A stretch of DNA of 64,000 nt from Shewanella yunxiaonensis. GTDB lineage: Bacteria > Pseudomonadota > Gammaproteobacteria > Enterobacterales > Shewanellaceae. Location of the stretch: positions 2,974,001 to 3,038,000 of the forward strand of contig NZ_CP073587.1 in assembly GCF_018223345.1 (NCBI RefSeq), written 5' to 3'. A program made the translations under genes and the position numbers. The first letter of the stretch is position 1. Each line of letters opens with the position of its first letter. Of the stretch, positions 36,304 to 45,721 are shown piece by piece. The notes under the pieces were generated by a model. The model ran no database searches, was not told the origin of the DNA, and saw only the letters and a program-made list of their open reading frames with translations.

Positions 36304-38094
36304 TTAATTGCCTTTTACGTATTTGGCAGCAGAAGCTCCGGCAATGCGACCAAAGGTCACGATATCAGAGATAGCATTACCGCCGAGGCGGTTAGCACCA
36401 TGAACACCGCCAGTTGCCTCACCTGCAGCAAACAAGCCCTTGATGGTTTTACCATCTTTGTTCAGTACTTCAGCCTGAGTGTCAATCTTCAAACCACCCA
36501 TGCTGTGGTGAACAGCAGGTTTTACTTCAATCGCATAATAAGGAGCAGTCGCCAATTCACGCGGCAGGTTAGGACGTTCAAACTGAGTATCTTTGCCTGA
36601 TTTCACGTAGCTATTGTATGCGGCAACAGTTTTTTCAAGCTCGGCCGCAGGCATTTTCAGCTGCGCCGCCAGATCTGCCAGGGTATTGCCTTGATTAACA
36701 ATGCCTAGATGAATGTAATTCTCAATTTTTTTCAGACTCTTACGTACTGAATCATCAAACACTAAGAAGGCACTTTCACCAGTTTGCTTCAGGATCGCTG
36801 CAGAAGCTTTATCGCGTGTAGTGATTTCATTGACAAACCGATCACCCTCGCGGTTGACCAGAATGGCGCCGTTACCACGTACCGCTTCAGTTACCATCAC
36901 ACCACCAACAGGAGACCAGGTTGGATGTGCTTGGATATATTTCAGATCGCGAGTTGCAGCACCTGCGGCCATCGCGACATCCAGACCATCGCCAGTAGCG
37001 CCTGGATGGTTAGTCGCAGCAAAGCCTTTCAGGGCCGGGTCGTACTTGGCAACGCGTTCGTTGTTCTTGGCAAATCCACCAGTGGCCATAATCACGGCTT
37101 TAGCCTTGATAACGTAATAACCGGTATATTTGCCTTCAACCAATACGCCAGTGGCATTGCCAGCCGCATCTTCCAGTATCCGCACCACTCGGCTGTTAAA
37201 ACGCATATCGGCGCCACTCTTAACTGCGGCGGTATAGAGAACTTGTGCCACATGAGCACCAACACCGGCACCACCGGTTGGACGGTGAGCACGGTTAACA
37301 CTGGCGCCCCCCATACGACCTACGTCACTCATATCCGCACCGAGTGAGGTCAACCAATCGATAGAATCTGAAGAATCTTCCGCCAACACTTTGACCAGTG
37401 CAGGATCGTTAACGTTATGACCACCTTTCATGGTGTCATCAATCATGATGGACACTTTATCCTGAATGCCTAACTTCGCCTGAAACTTGGTTTCCGCAGC
37501 ATTCATACCACCGGCAGCCAATTTGGTATTACCACCCGCTATGGGTTCTTTTTCAAGCAAAATAACTTTAACGCCATTTTCATGCGCCGAAACAGCAGCA
37601 GCCAGACCGGCACCACCAGATCCGACAATCACCACGTCGGTTGTGTCACGAGGACCTGCGGCAATAGCCTTATCCTGGGCTTCTTTATTCACATCAACAG
37701 GAACAAATTTACGTTCCCACTTGCCACCGAATGGCATGTCGAAACCAAAGCTATGGCAGGCATCGCAGTACGCCACTGACTTCTCGTGGCCTTTATGACA
37801 AGTAGTACAAGCGATATCACCAATCAGGTGAGACTTATGAGGAGAAACCTTTAATTTCTTTTCTGCATCCTGTGCAGCCAAGTCGTTTAGTGAACCATGG
37901 CAACTAACGCACTGTTGATTTTCATGAGTAAGATTGTCATCAGTGGGGCCTTTTTGGGAAACGTGACAGGTTGTACAGTCCCCCATCTGCTGGTGAAAAT
38001 CTGCCAGAACCTCTGGTGCTGCATATGCCGATCCCGCGATAAATCCAGACAATGCCAACACTAGGCTGGTTCGTTTAAATAAGACAGAGAACAT
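36304..38094 (-). CDS. fccA: Tetraheme flavocytochrome c fumarate reductase
   Basis: 596 residues. A signal peptide ([21 protein letters not shown]) exports it to the periplasm. The N-terminal domain carries four c-type heme motifs (CTTCH, CVSCH, CTTCH, CDACH). The flavin domain has [21 protein letters not shown], the fumarate-site block [22 protein letters not shown], and HHSMGGLKI. It reduces fumarate to succinate with electrons from the quinol pool via CymA. Length and layout match Shewanella FccA; an IfcA-type paralogue cannot be excluded. GGAGG precedes the ATG at 38094. Confidence 0.95.
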   Translation of the reverse strand: MFSVLFKRTSLVLALSGFIAGSAYAAPEVLADFHQQMGDCTTCHVSQKGPTDDNLTHENQQCVSCHGSLNDLAAQDAEKKLKVSPHKSHLIGDIACTTCHKGHEKSVAYCDACHSFGFDMPFGGKWERKFVPVDVNKEAQDKAIAAGPRDTTDVVIVGSGGAGLAAAVSAHENGVKVILLEKEPIAGGNTKLAAGGMNAAETKFQAKLGIQDKVSIMIDDTMKGGHNVNDPALVKVLAEDSSDSIDWLTSLGADMSDVGRMGGASVNRAHRPTGGAGVGAHVAQVLYTAAVKSGADMRFNSRVVRILEDAAGNATGVLVEGKYTGYYVIKAKAVIMATGGFAKNNERVAKYDPALKGFAATNHPGATGDGLDVAMAAGAATRDLKYIQAHPTWSPVGGVMVTEAVRGNGAILVNREGDRFVNEITTRDKASAAILKQTGESAFLVFDDSVRKSLKKIENYIHLGIVNQGNTLADLAAQLKMPAAELEKTVAAYNSYVKSGKDTQFERPNLPRELATAPYYAIEVKPAVHHSMGGLKIDTQAEVLNKDGKTIKGLFAAGEATGGVHGANRLGGNAISDIVTFGRIAGASAAKYVKGN

Positions 38095-38431
38095 AAAATG
38101 TTCCTCCAAAATGATCTTTAACGCTGTAATAATAGTCACGCCAAACAGGATTTTTTAATATTTGAACGATATATCACCATTTGGCATATCTCCCAATTAA
38201 AAAATATCATTTGGTAATTAAACGGATATTTAACTCAATCACAAAAAATTCAGCACAATAGTTTTGAAACTAAAGTTCACACACCACCATTTAATATTAA
38301 TTTTCAATTAATATTTAAAAGTGCGTTATTAATATTAAAGGATTCATGATTTATTAATTTAAACTTAAAATTATTTAGCAAATGCTTTATGATTAAAGCA
38401 GAAAATACGCCGCACAGGAGCTGAGCAGCAG
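38095..38431. other. AT-rich divergent promoter region
   Basis: About 335 bp, strongly AT-rich, between fccA and the divergent membrane-protein gene. It should hold both promoters. I looked for FNR or CRP palindromes and found only poor partial matches. Confidence 0.4.
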
Positions 38432-38845
38432 ATGAGTATGACTAATCCACCTTCAGAACGCTTCTTCCGTATTCAACGGATGGCTAAAACCACGCTGCGG
38501 GCACTGCATATCCTAGGCGTTGCGGGTGCTGGTGGCGGCATCCTATTGCAGGTGCCAGATGAACATTGGCGTATTTATTGGATTATGACCATGGTATCAG
38601 GTGTATTGCTGATGGCTTGGGAGGTACTTCGTGACTGGACCTGGCTGATACAGATGAAAGGCGTATTGACTATTGCAAAATTAGTCATATTGATGTGTTT
38701 CATCATACTGCCTGAATATAAACCAGCGCTGGTAACCATGATTATCTTATTATCCGTAGTTGTGACACATGGCCCTTCTTCATTAAGGCACTACTCAATT
38801 ATTCATGGTAGACAAATACATGGTAAGGATGAAATTAAAGGATGA
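38432..38845 (+). CDS. Hypothetical four-helix membrane protein
   Basis: 137 residues with about four hydrophobic helices (TLRALHILGVAGAGGGILLQV; YWIMTMVSGVLLMAWEVL; VLTIAKLVILMCFIILP; PALVTMIILLSVVVTHG) and a His-containing C-terminal tail. I do not recognise a named family. It is the first of three closely spaced rightward genes. The start ATG follows AGGAG within about 14 bp. The next gene overlaps by four bases. Confidence 0.75.
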   Translation: MSMTNPPSERFFRIQRMAKTTLRALHILGVAGAGGGILLQVPDEHWRIYWIMTMVSGVLLMAWEVLRDWTWLIQMKGVLTIAKLVILMCFIILPEYKPALVTMIILLSVVVTHGPSSLRHYSIIHGRQIHGKDEIKG

Positions 38846-39363
38846 CGCCTATTAAATTAATCACGACATATAATTGGGCAAATACTAAACCATTAAATAG
38901 CTTAAAAGTCCTAGATTTAGCCTGTGGTTCTGGTCGCAATGGTGCTTGGTTTGCAGAGCATGGAGCGGAAGTTACTTTCGTCGACCGTAACGCTGCGGCT
39001 TTTGACAATCTACAAACCGCCTTCCCTCATTGTCATTTTGTTCAGGCAGATTTAGAAGGAAACGCCCCTCCAGCACTGACGGTCTTTGATGTTGTGCTAG
39101 TAGTTAACTATTTACATCGACCGTTAATGAACTGGATAGCAGACCGACTTGATGAAAATGGCCTGCTGTTTTACGAAACCTTTAATAAACGACAAGCCGA
39201 ATTTGGTAAACCAAGTAACCCGGATTTCCTGCTCCAGGATTTTGAGTTACTTCACACATTTGCCAAATTGCAAACATTGCATTACTTTGAGGGAAAGCTC
39301 TGTAGTGAGGGAGAGCCACAGCAAAAAGCACAACTGATTGCTGTCAATCTGGCTCAGAGCTAA
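38842..39363 (+). CDS. Class I SAM-dependent methyltransferase (TehB-like)
   Basis: 173 residues with motif I VLDLACGSGRNGAWFAEHGAEVTFVDR and the following VQADLE, FDVVLVVNYLHRPLMNWI and GLLFYETFNKRQAEFGKPSNP blocks typical of the TehB/UbiE-like small methyltransferases. The substrate is unknown. It overlaps the preceding membrane-protein stop by four bases (ATGA), so the genes are coupled. Confidence 0.85.
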   Translation: MTPIKLITTYNWANTKPLNSLKVLDLACGSGRNGAWFAEHGAEVTFVDRNAAAFDNLQTAFPHCHFVQADLEGNAPPALTVFDVVLVVNYLHRPLMNWIADRLDENGLLFYETFNKRQAEFGKPSNPDFLLQDFELLHTFAKLQTLHYFEGKLCSEGEPQQKAQLIAVNLAQS

Positions 39364-39390
39364 TGGCAACGACATTAAAGGACGCAGCAC

Positions 39391-39684
39391 ATGTTTTTTC
39401 CCTACCCGGAGCAATACCGGTTGGCGATGCCGCCGATAATCACCGCGTTAATGGTGTGCTGGTCGCTGCTGGGACACGCAATTTTTGGAGATACCAGCCA
39501 ATTTGCGTTGGTGATATTGCTCCTGCTATTTCCGCTGGTGCTGGGACTACATCTCTATCTCATTTGGGATGCCGGGGGTCTGAAACGACTGGACCAGGCA
39601 TTTTATGCCTTTGTGCATGGGACATTAGCGTTCGTCGTATGGACCTTTTGTATTATGCATCTGGCGGGTAATAGCTTTGCCTGA
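39391..39684 (+). CDS. Small three-helix membrane protein
   Basis: 97 residues with three hydrophobic stretches (AMPPIITALMVCWSLLGHAIF; ALVILLLLFPLVLGLHLYLIW; FVHGTLAFVVWTFCIMHLA). The family is unknown. It follows the methyltransferase by 27 bp, with AAAGGA upstream of the ATG. An overlapping frame from 39363 has a non-protein-like composition and is not used. It probably belongs to the same operon. Confidence 0.7.
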   Translation: MFFPYPEQYRLAMPPIITALMVCWSLLGHAIFGDTSQFALVILLLLFPLVLGLHLYLIWDAGGLKRLDQAFYAFVHGTLAFVVWTFCIMHLAGNSFA

Positions 39685-39773
39685 TGGCTAAAGCCAGGTG
39701 TTAATCACGCCGGGACTTGCATCCTCTGACGCTCACAGGTAAATTTGCGGTCCGTTCGCAGGAGGCCTGCCAG

Positions 39774-40448
39774 ATGAGCGATTTTACCTATAATCCACCC
39801 CGACTCCCTTGGCTTGATATTCTTTATCAGGACCGAGATATCATAGTGATCAATAAGCCTTCAGGGTTACTTTCCGTTCCTGGACGGGCAGCCGAACATT
39901 ATGACAGTGTGTTTAGCCGCGTATTGCAGCTACACCCACAAGCGCAGGTGGTACATCGCCTCGATATGGCGACCTCGGGGCTTATTGTTCTGGCATTACG
40001 ACGCAACGCAGAACGTGAGCTGAAACGACAGTTTCAGGATCGTGAAACACATAAAATCTACTATGCCCGTATTGCTGGCCGACTCGAACATAATGGTACG
40101 GTTGATCTGCCACTGATCTGTGACTGGCCGAACCGCCCTCGCCAAAAAGTCGATTATGAAATAGGTAAACCTTCGGTCACACATTATGAAGTGATTTCTT
40201 ACGGTCAACGTTCGACTCTGGTAAAACTGACACCGATAACCGGCAGGTCGCATCAACTGCGTGTGCATATGATGTCGTTGGGGCACCCGATTCTGGGTGA
40301 CGGCTTTTATGCGGATGCCGACACCAAAGCGTTAGCGCCAAGGTTGCTCCTCCATGCGGCACAGCTAAGTTTTAAACACCCATATTCTGGCGAAGTCATG
40401 ACATTTAATTCACCAGTGCCGTTCTGCCTGCCAATGGCTGGACAGTAG
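39774..40448 (+). CDS. rluA: RluA-family pseudouridine synthase
   Basis: 224 residues with the catalytic HRLDMATSGLIVLALRR (the Asp attacks uridine) and the ITGRSHQLRVHMMSLGHPILGDGFYA block. E. coli RluA (219 residues) modifies U746 of 23S rRNA and U32 of several tRNAs, and this length fits. The ATG at 39774 has GGAGG upstream and begins the aligned region; a longer start adds 19 unrelated residues. Confidence 0.88.
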   Translation: MSDFTYNPPRLPWLDILYQDRDIIVINKPSGLLSVPGRAAEHYDSVFSRVLQLHPQAQVVHRLDMATSGLIVLALRRNAERELKRQFQDRETHKIYYARIAGRLEHNGTVDLPLICDWPNRPRQKVDYEIGKPSVTHYEVISYGQRSTLVKLTPITGRSHQLRVHMMSLGHPILGDGFYADADTKALAPRLLLHAAQLSFKHPYSGEVMTFNSPVPFCLPMAGQ

Positions 40449-40562
40449 CCGTTGAATTATTTCTTTACAGGACATTTGGCATAAAATTGCGATGTTCTCT
40501 GGTAAATGAACAATAAAAAACGTAAATTTATGCTTGATAAAAAAAACTAAAGGCAAGTGATT

Positions 40563-41024
40563 GTGGATACATCATTTCAAAGAGACCAACTGGATAACCA
40601 AATCCTTGAGGCGCTGATGCAGGATGCACGCACGCCCTTCGCAGAACTGGCTAAACGTTTCAACGTAAGTGCCGGTACCATCCACGTTCGGGTGGAAAAG
40701 ATGAAGCAGGCTGGCATTATCATTGGGGCCCAGATCACCGTAAACCCAAAAGCCTTGGGTTACGACGTGTGCTGTTTTATCGGGATTAACCTGAAGAGTG
40801 CAGGTGACTACCCTGCGGCGATTTCCAAGCTCAATGCCTTGGAAGAAGTTGTGGAAGCGTATTATACCACCGGTAATTACAGCATCTTTGTGAAGGTGAT
40901 GTGCCAATCTATCGAAGCGCTGCAGCACGTGTTAATCAATCGCATACAGTCGATTGATGAAATTCAATCGACTGAAACATTAATCAGTCTGCAAAATCCG
41001 ATTGTACGCGCAGTAAAACCGTAA
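40563..41024 (+). CDS. asnC: AsnC transcriptional regulator
   Basis: About 153 residues of the Lrp/AsnC family, closely matching E. coli AsnC: HTH in LAKRFNVSAGTIHVRVEKMKQAGII, ligand domain with GYDVCCFIGINLKSAGDYP and EAYYTTGNYSIFVKVMC, and the end ETLISLQNPIVR. AsnC activates asparagine synthetase and responds to asparagine; asnA is not adjacent here. Two in-frame GTG codons (40557, 40563) are possible starts, and the second has better spacing to AAAGG. Confidence 0.92.
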   Translation: MDTSFQRDQLDNQILEALMQDARTPFAELAKRFNVSAGTIHVRVEKMKQAGIIIGAQITVNPKALGYDVCCFIGINLKSAGDYPAAISKLNALEEVVEAYYTTGNYSIFVKVMCQSIEALQHVLINRIQSIDEIQSTETLISLQNPIVRAVKP

Positions 41025-41039
41025 CAAACTGATCTCAAA

Positions 41040-41070
41040 AAACAAAAGGTCGTTAATACGGCCTTTTGTT
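41040..41070. terminator. Bidirectional intrinsic terminator
   Basis: AAAAGGTCG-TTAATA-CGGCCTTTTGTT between asnC and the convergent deacylase gene. The stem has a G-T pair, so strength is moderate. Confidence 0.65.
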
Positions 41071-41076
41071 GTTGGC

Positions 41077-42177
41077 TCAATCGACCTCGAACAGCTGCGT
41101 CATTATTTTGTATAGCTCAGTGCCTTGCTGCACTGCTGCCGAGGCAAAATGTAAAATTGCTGCGCCATCTTCAGGTGCGGTCAATAACTGCTCCTGTTCA
41201 TCAATCGCTAAATCCAGTCTTAACAACCGCACCAATGGCTCACCAGCCTTAACCAAAGCGCCCGGAGCTGCAAGGTATTGCACTAGTCCGGCTCTTGGTG
41301 CGTGAAATTTACGATAGTTGTGCAAATAACAACCGTAACGTTTCATTTCCAGAGGTGCAATGGCTTCGGCCACAACACCACGGCAGTGCAAGAATGCCAG
41401 AATATTCTGTGCATCCTGGTGTGCCTGCGCCATATCGCTCAACTCCTGGTTACCCAGCTCCAGCGTAAATGCGGCCACAGGCACCGCCAACTTTCGCTGT
41501 TGAGACGCCAGGTAATCGGTTAACCGCCACCAGGGACAGAAGATCGCTTCATCCATGGCTCCGCCAAAAAGATTGGGAATAAACAGGGTAAACGGAATTG
41601 AAAACTCTTTCGCAGCCTGTTGCTGATATGCCGGACAATACAGATGCTGACAAGATTTCGGCCCCGTATGCAGGTCTAGCACAATATCAGCCTCACTCGC
41701 CATCAGCTGTAACGTGTAAGCCAGCCGTTGTCCGGTCGTCACCCCCCAAGGACTTTGCAGACGCCGCTGCAGGTTAGTCTGTAGCACCTGGCGATAGGCG
41801 CTGACCAACTCAGCGTCTGCAAGGTGATAATGTTCGCTAACCCACTGCGCCAGCGGCAACTGATTATCCAGATATTGTCGATTCCAGTTCTCACCACTGA
41901 TGGGATCAAAGCGTCCGAGGGTAAATTCACCACTTTTCTGGTTAATCCCTAGCGGATTTGCTAAAGGTACCAGCGTGACATTGCCTTTCGGTGGGTGCGC
42001 TTGCCAATAACGCAGCAACTGCAGGATAACCGCGTTACCCTGCACTTCGGCACCATGCACATTCGCCTGAATATACACGGATGGGGCTGAGGCATCAGTG
42101 CCAATAAACCGATATACCGGTACTGTCAGCGGTTGTCCCGCGGCCAGTTCACCTACCGATAACCGCTCAGGCTGCAT
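41077..42177 (-). CDS. Succinylglutamate desuccinylase/aspartoacylase family protein
   Basis: 366 residues. The zinc-binding residues are visible in NVHGAEVQGN (His and Glu) and VLDLHTGP (His), the pattern of the AstE/aspartoacylase branch of M14 peptidases. A C-terminal lipoyl-like beta region (RAGLVQYLAAPGALVKAGEPLVRLL) follows, as in several uncharacterised members. It should deacylate a small N-acyl amino acid or related compound. The ATG shares one base with the lysC stop (TGATG), so it is made with LysC and under the lysine riboswitch. That makes a role near lysine or diaminopimelate metabolism plausible but unproven. Confidence 0.85.
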   Translation of the reverse strand: MQPERLSVGELAAGQPLTVPVYRFIGTDASAPSVYIQANVHGAEVQGNAVILQLLRYWQAHPPKGNVTLVPLANPLGINQKSGEFTLGRFDPISGENWNRQYLDNQLPLAQWVSEHYHLADAELVSAYRQVLQTNLQRRLQSPWGVTTGQRLAYTLQLMASEADIVLDLHTGPKSCQHLYCPAYQQQAAKEFSIPFTLFIPNLFGGAMDEAIFCPWWRLTDYLASQQRKLAVPVAAFTLELGNQELSDMAQAHQDAQNILAFLHCRGVVAEAIAPLEMKRYGCYLHNYRKFHAPRAGLVQYLAAPGALVKAGEPLVRLLRLDLAIDEQEQLLTAPEDGAAILHFASAAVQQGTELYKIMTQLFEVD

Positions 42178-43541
42178 CAGACTTGCTCGACGTTTTCAAA
42201 TAGCGAACGGTGCAATGCCGCAACAACATCCGCTGCTTCTGCCTCATGCACCAATACACATAGGTTATGAGGACTGGCGCCCTGGCATATCATTCGGACA
42301 TTGTGCGATGCTAACACGCCAAATACCTGCTGACAGATACCCGCAGTAGTCGCAATACGGTTACCAATAATCGCCACCAGTGCCAATTTATCCTCAACCC
42401 GCACACGGCAGTGTTGTGATAGCTCCTGCAGCAGCGCTTCCGTCAATAATCCCTGGCCACTGGACTCAGAACCGGTTTTATCCAGTGTCAGTGATACGTT
42501 CACTTCTGAGGTAGTGATCAAATCTACCGATATCTTATGGCGCGCCAGCGTTGCAAAAGTTTCCGCCAAAAAACCTTGAGCATGCAGCATCTGCAAACTA
42601 TGCAGATTCAACAATGTTTGATCACGTCGCAAGGCTACCGCGCGGTACACCGGTGGATTTTCCACCTGATGACGGATCCAGGTTCCCCCTTTTTCAGGTT
42701 CTTTACTGGAGCCGACGAAAACTTGAATTTGCTGTCTTACCGCAGGCAAAATTGTTGCCGGATGCAACACCTTCGCACCAAATGTTGCCATCTCAGCGGC
42801 TTCATTGAAACTGATCTCTGGGATAGGTCTGGCGTTAGGTGCTAAACGCGGATCGGTAGTATAAATACCGGCGACATCGGTCCAGATTTCAACAGCGTTA
42901 GCATCTAATGCTTCAGCCAGCAATGCGGCCGAGTAATCGCTGCCACCACGCCCCAAGGTAGTGGTACAGTTATTTGCATCAGCACCGATAAAGCCTTGAG
43001 TCACAAGTAACTGCTCACTAAGCTGCGGCAGCAATTGCGCTTGCGCTAATTGACGGATCTCCGTAATCTGCGGTTCTGCTCTGCCGAAGTTGCTATCGGT
43101 ACGCATTACCTGGCGCACATCAAACGCACTGGCCTTCGCCCCCTTTTCCCGTAATACAGCAGCAAACAATACAGATGAACACCGCTCTCCTAACGACAGC
43201 AGATCATCGATGATTGCTTTATCGGTATTTTTTAGCAACTGCTGACTCAGTACATCTACCCGAGTGAGTAGCGCGTCAACGTCGGCGGCAACATCATCAT
43301 TGCGCGGTAATTTATCCACAATCGCATATTGAATGGCGGCAATTTTCTTTAGTACCGCTAACCGCTGTGGTTCAGTTACACCAGGTTGTGCTAATTCCAC
43401 CAACAGATTAGTGACCCCACTAGAGGCACTCACGACAACTAAGCGGGTGGCAGGATTAGCCAGTACGATATCGGCGCAGCGTCCCATCGCAAAATAATCC
43501 GCGACAGATGTACCACCAAATTTAGCAACAACGAGAGACAT
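42177..43541 (-). CDS. lysC: Lysine-sensitive aspartokinase III
   Basis: 454 residues: the kinase domain starts VVAKFGGTSVADYFAMGR and includes the catalytic region GRGGSDYSAALLAEALDA. Tandem ACT domains at the C-terminus bind lysine for feedback inhibition. The length matches E. coli LysC (449). It phosphorylates aspartate as the first step towards lysine, threonine and methionine. Expression is controlled by the riboswitch in its leader. Confidence 0.95.
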   Translation of the reverse strand: MSLVVAKFGGTSVADYFAMGRCADIVLANPATRLVVVSASSGVTNLLVELAQPGVTEPQRLAVLKKIAAIQYAIVDKLPRNDDVAADVDALLTRVDVLSQQLLKNTDKAIIDDLLSLGERCSSVLFAAVLREKGAKASAFDVRQVMRTDSNFGRAEPQITEIRQLAQAQLLPQLSEQLLVTQGFIGADANNCTTTLGRGGSDYSAALLAEALDANAVEIWTDVAGIYTTDPRLAPNARPIPEISFNEAAEMATFGAKVLHPATILPAVRQQIQVFVGSSKEPEKGGTWIRHQVENPPVYRAVALRRDQTLLNLHSLQMLHAQGFLAETFATLARHKISVDLITTSEVNVSLTLDKTGSESSGQGLLTEALLQELSQHCRVRVEDKLALVAIIGNRIATTAGICQQVFGVLASHNVRMICQGASPHNLCVLVHEAEAADVVAALHRSLFENVEQV

Positions 43542-43673
43542 TACCTTACCTCCCTAGGACAAGGAGATAACAGGAGAAATAACATTGAATTCATAATCAG
43601 CCCCGAACAAAATTCGTTCGAAGAGCCTGGTGCTGATACAAAGGCACCCTGAGAAAGGGAAAAATGATCCTCA

Positions 43674-43840
43674 CCAGAAGCTCTCCACCATTAAAAGGTG
43701 ACAGTCATCAGGATTCAGCCTGAACAACCGACCAGAGGATCCGCCAGATGATCCTGTAGCCTCGGCGTTAATCTCCCTCATGAACCGTTATCGGAGATTG
43801 GCCTCCTCGAGTTCACTACCTAGTTAACGCTCCTCTTCTG
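43674..43840 (-). promoter_or_regulatory. Lysine riboswitch (L box) aptamer
   Basis: On the minus strand the leader begins CAGAAGAGGAGCGTTAACTAG and ends GGTGGAGAGCTTCTGG; these form the P1 helix with the conserved purines. Inside are GAGGGAGATTAACGCCGAGGCT (P2-P3 junction) and GGCTGAATCCTGATGACTGTCA. The match to the E. coli lysC leader is extensive. Downstream there is a hairpin CGAAC-GAATTTT-GTTCG and a long leader to the ATG, so control may be by translation or early termination; I cannot decide. Confidence 0.95.
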
Positions 43841-43943
43841 TTTCCCCCGCGATTAAAGCGGGGACGCCGACATTACCAACAATAGACGCACTAAGTCAAC
43901 GATAATTTCTTCGCTGCCAACTTTCAGCGAAGATTAGTAAAAT

Positions 43944-44378
43944 TCAGTCACAAAATTCAGGCAACTCTGAGACGATGTGAACCCGCTGACTGAACGGCCC
44001 CATCGTTTCTGTTTGTCGACTGTCCCGACACGACACCAGATAAAGGACATCTTCCTGCACATAGTAATATGCATTCTGTTGATACTTACTGGCTAATTCA
44101 CTTGCTTGCTCGCGACTGACAAACAGCACCCAACTTTTCTCCATATGGCTGTGATCTGGCGCAGTACCAATGATTACCCGGTATGGCACCAATAACTGCT
44201 CAATATCGCGTTGTAAGGCACGATCTAAAAGTCGATTTTGACAGGGTTCTAACTCTTGCCCTTGCGGGTTATGTGCGGTAATGATGGCAAAGGGTAAAGC
44301 AGAGGACAATGGCTGTGTAAGCAGAAAGCAGCAATCCAGGTAGTGTTGCCAAAGTTGTTCTAATCCGTCATTCATCAA
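43944..44378 (-). CDS. DUF3293 family protein
   Basis: 144-residue cytoplasmic protein with the DUF3293 pattern AIITAHNPQGQELEPCQNRLLDRAL and an alpha/beta layout. The family is found in gammaproteobacteria and cyanobacteria and has no known function. It is divergent from arcA and convergent with nothing; the lysC leader lies beyond its 3' end. Confidence 0.8.
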   Translation of the reverse strand: MMNDGLEQLWQHYLDCCFLLTQPLSSALPFAIITAHNPQGQELEPCQNRLLDRALQRDIEQLLVPYRVIIGTAPDHSHMEKSWVLFVSREQASELASKYQQNAYYYVQEDVLYLVSCRDSRQTETMGPFSQRVHIVSELPEFCD

Positions 44379-44523
44379 TCAGTAGCCCCTGAAGTAACCG
44401 GCGCCAGTTTAACAAAAGCTGAGGCACTCACCTAGTCTCTGAAACACTGTGTCATAAAATTGATGTTACTTTACGAAATTTTGCTGACTCTCGGCTGAAT
44501 ACCAACAGCATTTGTTAACATTT

Positions 44524-44539
44524 CATTTGTTAACAAATG
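44524..44539. repeat. CATTTGTTAACAAATG palindrome before arcA
   Basis: Perfect 16-bp palindrome. A partial copy (GCATTTGTTAACA) lies 15 bp upstream at about 44509-44520, and a further GTTAAT is at 44557. The TGTTAA cores resemble ArcA recognition units, but the spacing differs from the classical 11 bp. The remainder of this 510-bp gap (44379-44890) holds no gene. Confidence 0.55.
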
Positions 44540-44890
44540 CACAATAAGAGTACAATGTTAATACTCATCACAAATCGGTCATGTTTGTGCTGGCCGCTGG
44601 ACATAGCGGTCACGATGTCTGACCAAAGCCCTTTGTGGTGCGCTTAAGCATCCGAAGGAAAATAAACTGGATATCTATGGAAATCAGGAACTAATTTCAT
44701 CTCTGGATATCTCAGTTAATACAATTCGCGTACTGGTAACAACCGTATGCCAAAATTCAACTAATCATGCAGTGCCGACAATGTAATTTGGTTTCACCAG
44801 TACTGGAATGAAGTCATCAGGATTCATAGAAAGCAATTGAACATGAGCTCCGCTCGTGGTTAGAACAATCTGATTTATTAGGTACATGAT

Positions 44891-45607
44891 ATGCAGAACC
44901 CGCACATTCTTATCGTAGAAGATGAAGCAGTTACCCGTAACACGCTGAGAAGTATTTTCGAAGCTGAAGGATACGTTGTTACTGAAGCCAATGATGGCGC
45001 AGAAATGCACAAGGCCTTACAGGATAACAAGATTAACTTGGTCGTTATGGATATCAACCTGCCCGGTAAAAATGGGTTATTGCTCGCACGGGAACTGCGT
45101 GAAATCAATAATATCGGTTTGATTTTCCTCACTGGCCGTGACAACGAAGTGGATAAAATCCTGGGGTTGGAAATCGGTGCAGATGATTACATCACCAAAC
45201 CATTCAATCCACGAGAATTAACCATTCGCGCGCGTAACCTGTTGACACGTGTTACCACAGCGGGCACTGAGCCGGAAGAAAAATCTGCGGTTGATAGCTA
45301 TAACTTCAATGGCTGGAGTTTGGACATTAACAGCCGTTCGCTGGTCAGCCCAGAGGGTGAATCTTATAAGCTGCCGCGTAGCGAATTTCGTGCCATGCTC
45401 CACTTTGTGGAAAACCCTGGCAAAATTCTGACTCGTGCAGAACTGCTGATGAAAATGACCGGACGTGAACTGAAACAACACGACCGTACTGTGGACGTAA
45501 CTATCCGCCGTATCCGTAAGCACTTTGAAAGCCATCAGGATACTCCGGAAATCATCGCTACTATCCATGGGGAAGGTTATCGTTTCTGTGGTCATCTGGA
45601 AGCTTAA
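44891..45607 (+). CDS. arcA: Aerobic respiration control response regulator ArcA
   Basis: 238 residues. OmpR-type regulator: the receiver has DE near 10-11, phospho-acceptor in [12 protein letters not shown] and Lys in [11 protein letters not shown]. The winged-helix DNA-binding domain has [21 protein letters not shown]. It is near-identical in plan to E. coli ArcA (238). ArcA represses respiratory genes under low oxygen. The cognate ArcB or HptA/ArcS is not in this window. A long upstream region with TGTTAA repeats suggests autoregulation. Confidence 0.97.
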   Translation: MQNPHILIVEDEAVTRNTLRSIFEAEGYVVTEANDGAEMHKALQDNKINLVVMDINLPGKNGLLLARELREINNIGLIFLTGRDNEVDKILGLEIGADDYITKPFNPRELTIRARNLLTRVTTAGTEPEEKSAVDSYNFNGWSLDINSRSLVSPEGESYKLPRSEFRAMLHFVENPGKILTRAELLMKMTGRELKQHDRTVDVTIRRIRKHFESHQDTPEIIATIHGEGYRFCGHLEA

Positions 45608-45633
45608 TTATTCCATCTGAACTAGATTTTTAT

Positions 45634-45660
45634 GAAGCCAGCGATTAGCTGGCTTTTTTA
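45634..45660 (+). terminator. arcA terminator
   Basis: AGCCAGC-GATTA-GCTGGCT followed by TTTTTT. Confidence 0.88.
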
Positions 45661-45676
45661 TCATTTATTTTTGTCA

Positions 45677-45706
45677 TAAAAAAACCCGCCAGATGGCGGG
45701 TTTTTT
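45677..45706. terminator. Bidirectional terminator, mainly for EF-G2
   Basis: AAAAAAACCCGCC-AGAT-GGCGGGTTTTTT. It serves the leftward EF-G2 gene and gives arcA a second stop. Confidence 0.9.
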
Positions 45707-45721
45707 CTTCACTAAGCAAGC

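Noticed and set aside
38095..38431. FNR or CRP site upstream of fccA
   Set aside because: Only partial matches such as TTGAACG...TATCA; not good enough to call.
39363..39671. Frame overlapping the three-helix membrane protein
   Set aside because: It starts on the methyltransferase stop but has no fitting ribosome site and an unlikely composition; the other frame gives a clear membrane protein.
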